From an uncultured Rhodocyclaceae bacterium (GTDB lineage: Bacteria > Pseudomonadota > Gammaproteobacteria > Burkholderiales > Rhodocyclaceae), in contig CAIYZZ010000068.1 in the NCBI GenBank assembly GCA_903930805.1, positions 1 to 10,991 on the forward strand: a stretch of 10,991 bases of DNA, read 5' to 3'. Position 1 is the first letter of the stretch. Each line of letters opens with the position of its first letter. Under the pieces are notes generated by a model. It did no database searches, was not told where the DNA came from, and saw only the letters and a list, made by a program, of their open reading frames with translations. A program made the translations under genes and the position numbers. Positions 8,059 to 10,991 of this stretch are shown here, in pieces.

Positions 8059-9413
8059 GCCGCAGCTCGCTCTCTCAAGACTTGTTTTGCCACCCGGAAC
8101 TGCTGGACGAGCGGGATGTTCGACGGACAGACATAGGTGCAGCAGCCGCACTCGAAGCATTCGCCAAGGTGGTAGTCGCTGCCCATCGGTTCATATGCGC
8201 GCTTGGCCGCCAGCATTCCGAGGGTCGAAGGATTGAGGCCCATCGGACAGGATTCGACGCACTCGCCGCACTTGATGCACGGGTAGGTCTGCCGCGTTTC
8301 GCGCGCCGCCATATCTTCCTTGCGCAGGACCAGCACACCGGATACCCCCTTGGTGATCGGCACATCGAGCGTGGCGATGGCTTGACCCATCATCGGCCCA
8401 CCGAGGATCACCTGGTGCGATTCCGCCGGCGCGCCGGCATAGTCGAGGACAAAGCGTAAGGGCGTACCGAGCGGCACGGTGTAGTCGCCGGGTTTGGCCA
8501 CACCGGGTCCGGTGATGGTGACGACCCGTTCGGTCAGTCCTCGGCCCTGTGGTAGCAGCCGGCCCAATGCCGCCAGCGTGCCAACGTTATTCACCACCAT
8601 GCCCAGCGACACCGGCAGGCTGCCCGCCGGTATTTCTGTCCCGAACAAGGCCATGACCAGCATCTTCTCCGAGCCTTGCGGATACTTGGTCGGCACCATT
8701 TCGGCGTGGATCTCCCCCTCCGGTATGGCACCGGCACGCGCGATGGCCGCTTCGATTGCCACGAGGGCGTCCGGTTTGTTGTCTTCGATGCCGATGATGG
8801 AACGCACCGCGCCGGTCGCCCGCATGCCATAGCGGATGCCGGTGATGAGGTCATCGGCCTGCTCGACCATCACGCGATGGTCGCAGGTGAGGTAGGGTTC
8901 GCACTCGCAGCCATTCACCACCAGCGTATGCACATGGGCCTGCTTGGGCACCGTCAGCTTGGCGTGAGTCGGGAAGGCTGCGCCCCCCAGTCCGACCATG
9001 CCGGTATCCCAGATCGCCTGCAGGAGTTCATTGCTGGTCGCAGACGACAGGTCGCGCGGCTGGCCCCACAGATCCTCCTGGGTCGCGCCGGGATGAGCAC
9101 GAATGACGATCGACTCGATCCAAGGCCCGCGCGCACTGGGGCGCAGGCCGATGAACTCGATCACACCCGTTACTGGCGCGTGGTGCGGCACCGACAGCCA
9201 GTCCTCGGTGCGCGCGATCGGTTGGCCACGCACCACCTCCTGCCCGACCCTGACAATGGGGTGTGGCACCTTGCCGATGTGCTGCGACAGCGGCACCGTC
9301 ACCTTCGGCGGGAAGGGCAGCCGGCGAATTTTCAGGTTCGCCGTAAACTTGTTCGACGGTGGATGCACGCCCCGCTGGAAGGCCTCGCCGCGCAGGAAGG
9401 AAAGAAATTTCAT
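8055..9413 (-). CDS. rnfC: Rnf complex Fe-S subunit RnfC (NADH-side)
   Basis: A 452-residue peripheral cytoplasmic subunit. Order: an N-terminal Rnf-specific domain with GGVHPP-like text (RGVHPP, 14-19); a flavin/NADH-binding region similar to NuoF, with GLGGAAFPTHAKL (141-153) and NGCECEPYLTCDHR (167-180); an SLBB-like domain around 295-330; and two [4Fe-4S] motifs, Cys379-382-385-389 (CIKCGECVESCP) and Cys419-422-425-429 (CFECGCCTYVCP). All eight ligands are present. It lacks the long Ala/Lys-rich C-terminal extension of gammaproteobacterial RsxC and so resembles the short clostridial form. It exchanges electrons with NAD+/NADH. It starts 20 bases after the oxidoreductase stop, consistent with one transcript; its own ribosome binding site is weak. 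Confidence 0.95.
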   Translation of the reverse strand: MKFLSFLRGEAFQRGVHPPSNKFTANLKIRRLPFPPKVTVPLSQHIGKVPHPIVRVGQEVVRGQPIARTEDWLSVPHHAPVTGVIEFIGLRPSARGPWIESIVIRAHPGATQEDLWGQPRDLSSATSNELLQAIWDTGMVGLGGAAFPTHAKLTVPKQAHVHTLVVNGCECEPYLTCDHRVMVEQADDLITGIRYGMRATGAVRSIIGIEDNKPDALVAIEAAIARAGAIPEGEIHAEMVPTKYPQGSEKMLVMALFGTEIPAGSLPVSLGMVVNNVGTLAALGRLLPQGRGLTERVVTITGPGVAKPGDYTVPLGTPLRFVLDYAGAPAESHQVILGGPMMGQAIATLDVPITKGVSGVLVLRKEDMAARETRQTYPCIKCGECVESCPMGLNPSTLGMLAAKRAYEPMGSDYHLGECFECGCCTYVCPSNIPLVQQFRVAKQVLRERAAA

Positions 9414-9433
9414 CGCCGGATGCTCAGTTGTAC

Positions 9434-10991
9434 TCAGTTATATTTGGCTGCGCGCGCTATCAGCTTGTCGAGTCCCGGCTCGCTCATGTTCCACGGCGTA
9501 CCCGGATGGATGCAGCCAGCCGTACATTTCTCGGCTGCCTTGACCAGGTCGGCGTATTTCGATCCTTTGGGGTTGATCACCGTGGCTAGCTTCTGCTCGT
9601 TGTAGGCAAAAGTCTTGGGTGCGATAGTGGTGCACTCGTCGCAGGCAGTGCATTCGGGCGTTTCGACCCAGACCGGCTCATAATCGCCGCCATTGCCCCC
9701 GGCGCTTGCCGTACCGCCAGCGCCGACTTTTTCGTCCGCACCTGCACCCGCAGGTGCAGTGTTAGCAAACGTAGCCCCGCCGACCATGCCCAGGCTGGCC
9801 GTAATCTTTGCCAGCAATTCGGCGCGAACCCGTTCGGTGACGTCGGCATCGGCCTCGGTCGGCTGGGCATCGAGGCCGGCGATATTGCGCAGTTGCTTCC
9901 AGTAGCTCTGGCGCTCTTCAGTGGCACGCACGATATCTGCGGTGACCAGCAAACGTATCAGCCGGTTCTTCTGGTCCACCGCCCAGATGAAGGGAAACTT
10001 GCCTTCGCGTTCGTCGGCGTCGAGTTGCAGGAAATCGGCGATCGGCACCATGTTGGCATTCCAGGTCTCCGGCGGCGCTTTCTTGAAATGCTTGAGGAAG
10101 CGTGCCTCGGTCGCGGCGAAGTCGGCGAAGGTCATCGGCAGGCTCATGCTCTGCGCGGTACCGGATTCGTCCTGGTATTTGAGCGTATAGATCGGCCAGT
10201 CGGTGTCGAGCGACGGGTTGCCTTCCAGACTGACACATTCACTGAAAGTCGTGCCGGCATCGGGATCAAAGCGGAACAACGGATAGGCACGACCTTCCAC
10301 GGCCAGCTTGCTCTGTTCGACGCTACGGTCGTCGCCGACACCATGCTCGGGCGGGCACACCGCATAGATGTTGAACAGCGCCGGCCGGCGGCTGTTGATG
10401 CCGTCGATATAGTTTTCCAGCAGGTGATTGACGTGGGCGATGGTGCTCGACGCCACGAAGGCCGTACGGTGGGCCATGCCGATCAGCGCGATTTCCTTGC
10501 GGGTTTCCTGCTTGCCGCGTCCGGTCGAGCCGAAGGGCGCCATATCAGACACCTGGCTGATGAAGCCTGAGGTACAGGCTTGGCCACCGGTGTTGGAATA
10601 CACTTGCGTGTCGACCACCAGGATCTTGATCGGCATGCCGGACATCAGCGCGCGCGAGAGGTTCTGGAAGCCGATGTCGTACATCGCACCGTCGCCACCG
10701 AGGCTGACGACTGGCGGGCAGAGCAGCCATTCATCCGCCGTGAAGGCATGCCAGTTGAAGCGACGGAAGAAATCATCGTCGCGATCGGGCAGGTAGTCGT
10801 TGGCGAGTTCCTTTTCGGCTTTGCGGATGGCCTTGAAGCCATCGGCCATCTTCGCCATGTGGCCCTCGAATATGCCCATTGCTACCGAAGGCGAATCCTG
10901 GAACAGGTGTGATGTCCAGGGGAAGGGATAGGGATGGAAGGGGTAGGTCGCGCCCCACACCGAGGTGCAGCCGGTGGAGTTGATGATGCCC
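9434..10991 (-). CDS. Pyruvate:ferredoxin (2-oxoacid) oxidoreductase, C-terminal part with fused ferredoxin-like domain; N-terminus outside window
   Basis: About 518 C-terminal residues are visible; the frame stays open to the right edge, so a GTG near 10960 is only an internal Val. Numbering from the edge, residues 1-300 are the TPP-binding domain of PFOR/NifJ proteins: STGCTSVWGA (5-14), whose Cys matches a ligand of the cluster next to TPP; LGGDGAMYDIG (97-107) and VYSNTGGQ (130-137), which bind Mg-TPP; and YAVCPPEHG (209-217), matching the last cluster Cys. Residues about 300-400 are a helical extension ending in an Ala/Gly-rich linker (about 405-436). A ferredoxin-like domain follows, with Cys447, 450, 453 and a later Cys489 or 493. 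The enzyme oxidises a 2-oxoacid, probably pyruvate, to acyl-CoA and CO2 and reduces ferredoxin. Heading the rnf operon suggests it feeds Rnf. Pyruvate is inferred; the substrate-binding domains are not in view. Confidence 0.9.
   Translation of the reverse strand, partial: GIINSTGCTSVWGATYPFHPYPFPWTSHLFQDSPSVAMGIFEGHMAKMADGFKAIRKAEKELANDYLPDRDDDFFRRFNWHAFTADEWLLCPPVVSLGGDGAMYDIGFQNLSRALMSGMPIKILVVDTQVYSNTGGQACTSGFISQVSDMAPFGSTGRGKQETRKEIALIGMAHRTAFVASSTIAHVNHLLENYIDGINSRRPALFNIYAVCPPEHGVGDDRSVEQSKLAVEGRAYPLFRFDPDAGTTFSECVSLEGNPSLDTDWPIYTLKYQDESGTAQSMSLPMTFADFAATEARFLKHFKKAPPETWNANMVPIADFLQLDADEREGKFPFIWAVDQKNRLIRLLVTADIVRATEERQSYWKQLRNIAGLDAQPTEADADVTERVRAELLAKITASLGMVGGATFANTAPAGAGADEKVGAGGTASAGGNGGDYEPVWVETPECTACDECTTIAPKTFAYNEQKLATVINPKGSKYADLVKAAEKCTAGCIHPGTPWNMSEPGLDKLIARAAKYN
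9491..9679 (-). other. Fused C-terminal ferredoxin-like domain of the oxidoreductase
   Basis: Region within the oxidoreductase gene encoding PVWVETPECTACDEC, then PKTF, an Asn-Pro-Lys-Gly turn, and KCTAGCIHPGTPWN. The CxxCxxC trio with one distal Cys is the pattern of monocluster [4Fe-4S] ferredoxins, though the usual Pro after the last Cys is replaced by Ile-His-Pro. An Ala/Gly-rich linker (about 9683-9778) joins it to the rest of the enzyme, as expected for a mobile electron-carrying arm. Ordinary PFOR carries its two-cluster ferredoxin domain before the TPP domain, so this one is additional or relocated; which of the two needs the upstream sequence. Confidence 0.72.

Noticed and set aside
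4952..9413. Na+-translocating NADH:quinone reductase (nqr) instead of rnf
   Set aside because: RnfC carries two [4Fe-4S] motifs that NqrA lacks, no NqrF is present, and RnfA/RnfE match Rsx/Rnf proteins best.
9423..9439. Direct repeat CTCAGTT twice in 17 bases at the oxidoreductase-rnfC junction
   Set aside because: Seven bases repeated once, half inside the oxidoreductase stop region; too short to call an operator or attachment site.
8676..9605. Long + strand open frame (about 309 codons) opposite rnfC
   Set aside because: Antisense shadow of rnfC in high-GC DNA; composition is His/Arg/Gly-rich and no family is recognisable.

Overview
The window looks like part of the chromosome of a Gram-negative proteobacterium. 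GC content is high, genes are tightly packed, and the protein styles (MASE1 hybrid kinases, short-form RnfC, betaproteobacteria-like Rnf subunits) suggest a betaproteobacterium, perhaps of the Rhodocyclales type. That placement is inference from composition and protein character, not from a marker gene. There is no rRNA, tRNA, CRISPR array, insertion sequence or phage gene in the window.

Left part, + strand (1-3246): two hybrid sensor histidine kinases in tandem. The first is cut by the window edge; only the end of its ATPase domain and a receiver domain are present. The second is complete: MASE1 membrane sensor, coiled coil, HisKA, HATPase, receiver and C-terminal Hpt domain. The only Hpt domain seen belongs to the second kinase, so the two may form one phosphorelay. 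Their 3' side meets a convergent operon at about 3247-3420, where a large inverted repeat with T-tracts on both sides looks like a shared bidirectional terminator.

Right part, - strand (10991 down to 3396): one compact, apparently co-transcribed energy-conservation cluster. In transcription order it holds the C-terminal third of a pyruvate:ferredoxin-type 2-oxoacid oxidoreductase (5' end outside the window) with an extra ferredoxin-like domain fused at its C-terminus, then rnfC, rnfD, rnfG, rnfE, rnfA, a 64-residue single-pass Cys-rich membrane protein, and a cation:proton antiporter of the NhaP/CPA type. From rnfC to the small gene, neighbouring genes overlap by 4 bases (ATGA) or 11 bases, so translational coupling is likely.

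Reading of the system: the oxidoreductase makes reduced ferredoxin from a 2-oxoacid (or runs in reverse). The Rnf complex couples ferredoxin:NAD+ electron transfer to Na+ or H+ export, and the antiporter could interconvert the Na+ and H+ gradients. The striking point is that rnfB, the ferredoxin-facing Fe-S subunit that normally accompanies rnfA, is absent from rnfC through the end of the cluster. A tiny Cys-rich membrane protein sits in its place, and the oxidoreductase carries its own ferredoxin-like tail. Either rnfB lies elsewhere, or this is a variant Rnf with direct electron hand-over from the oxidoreductase.
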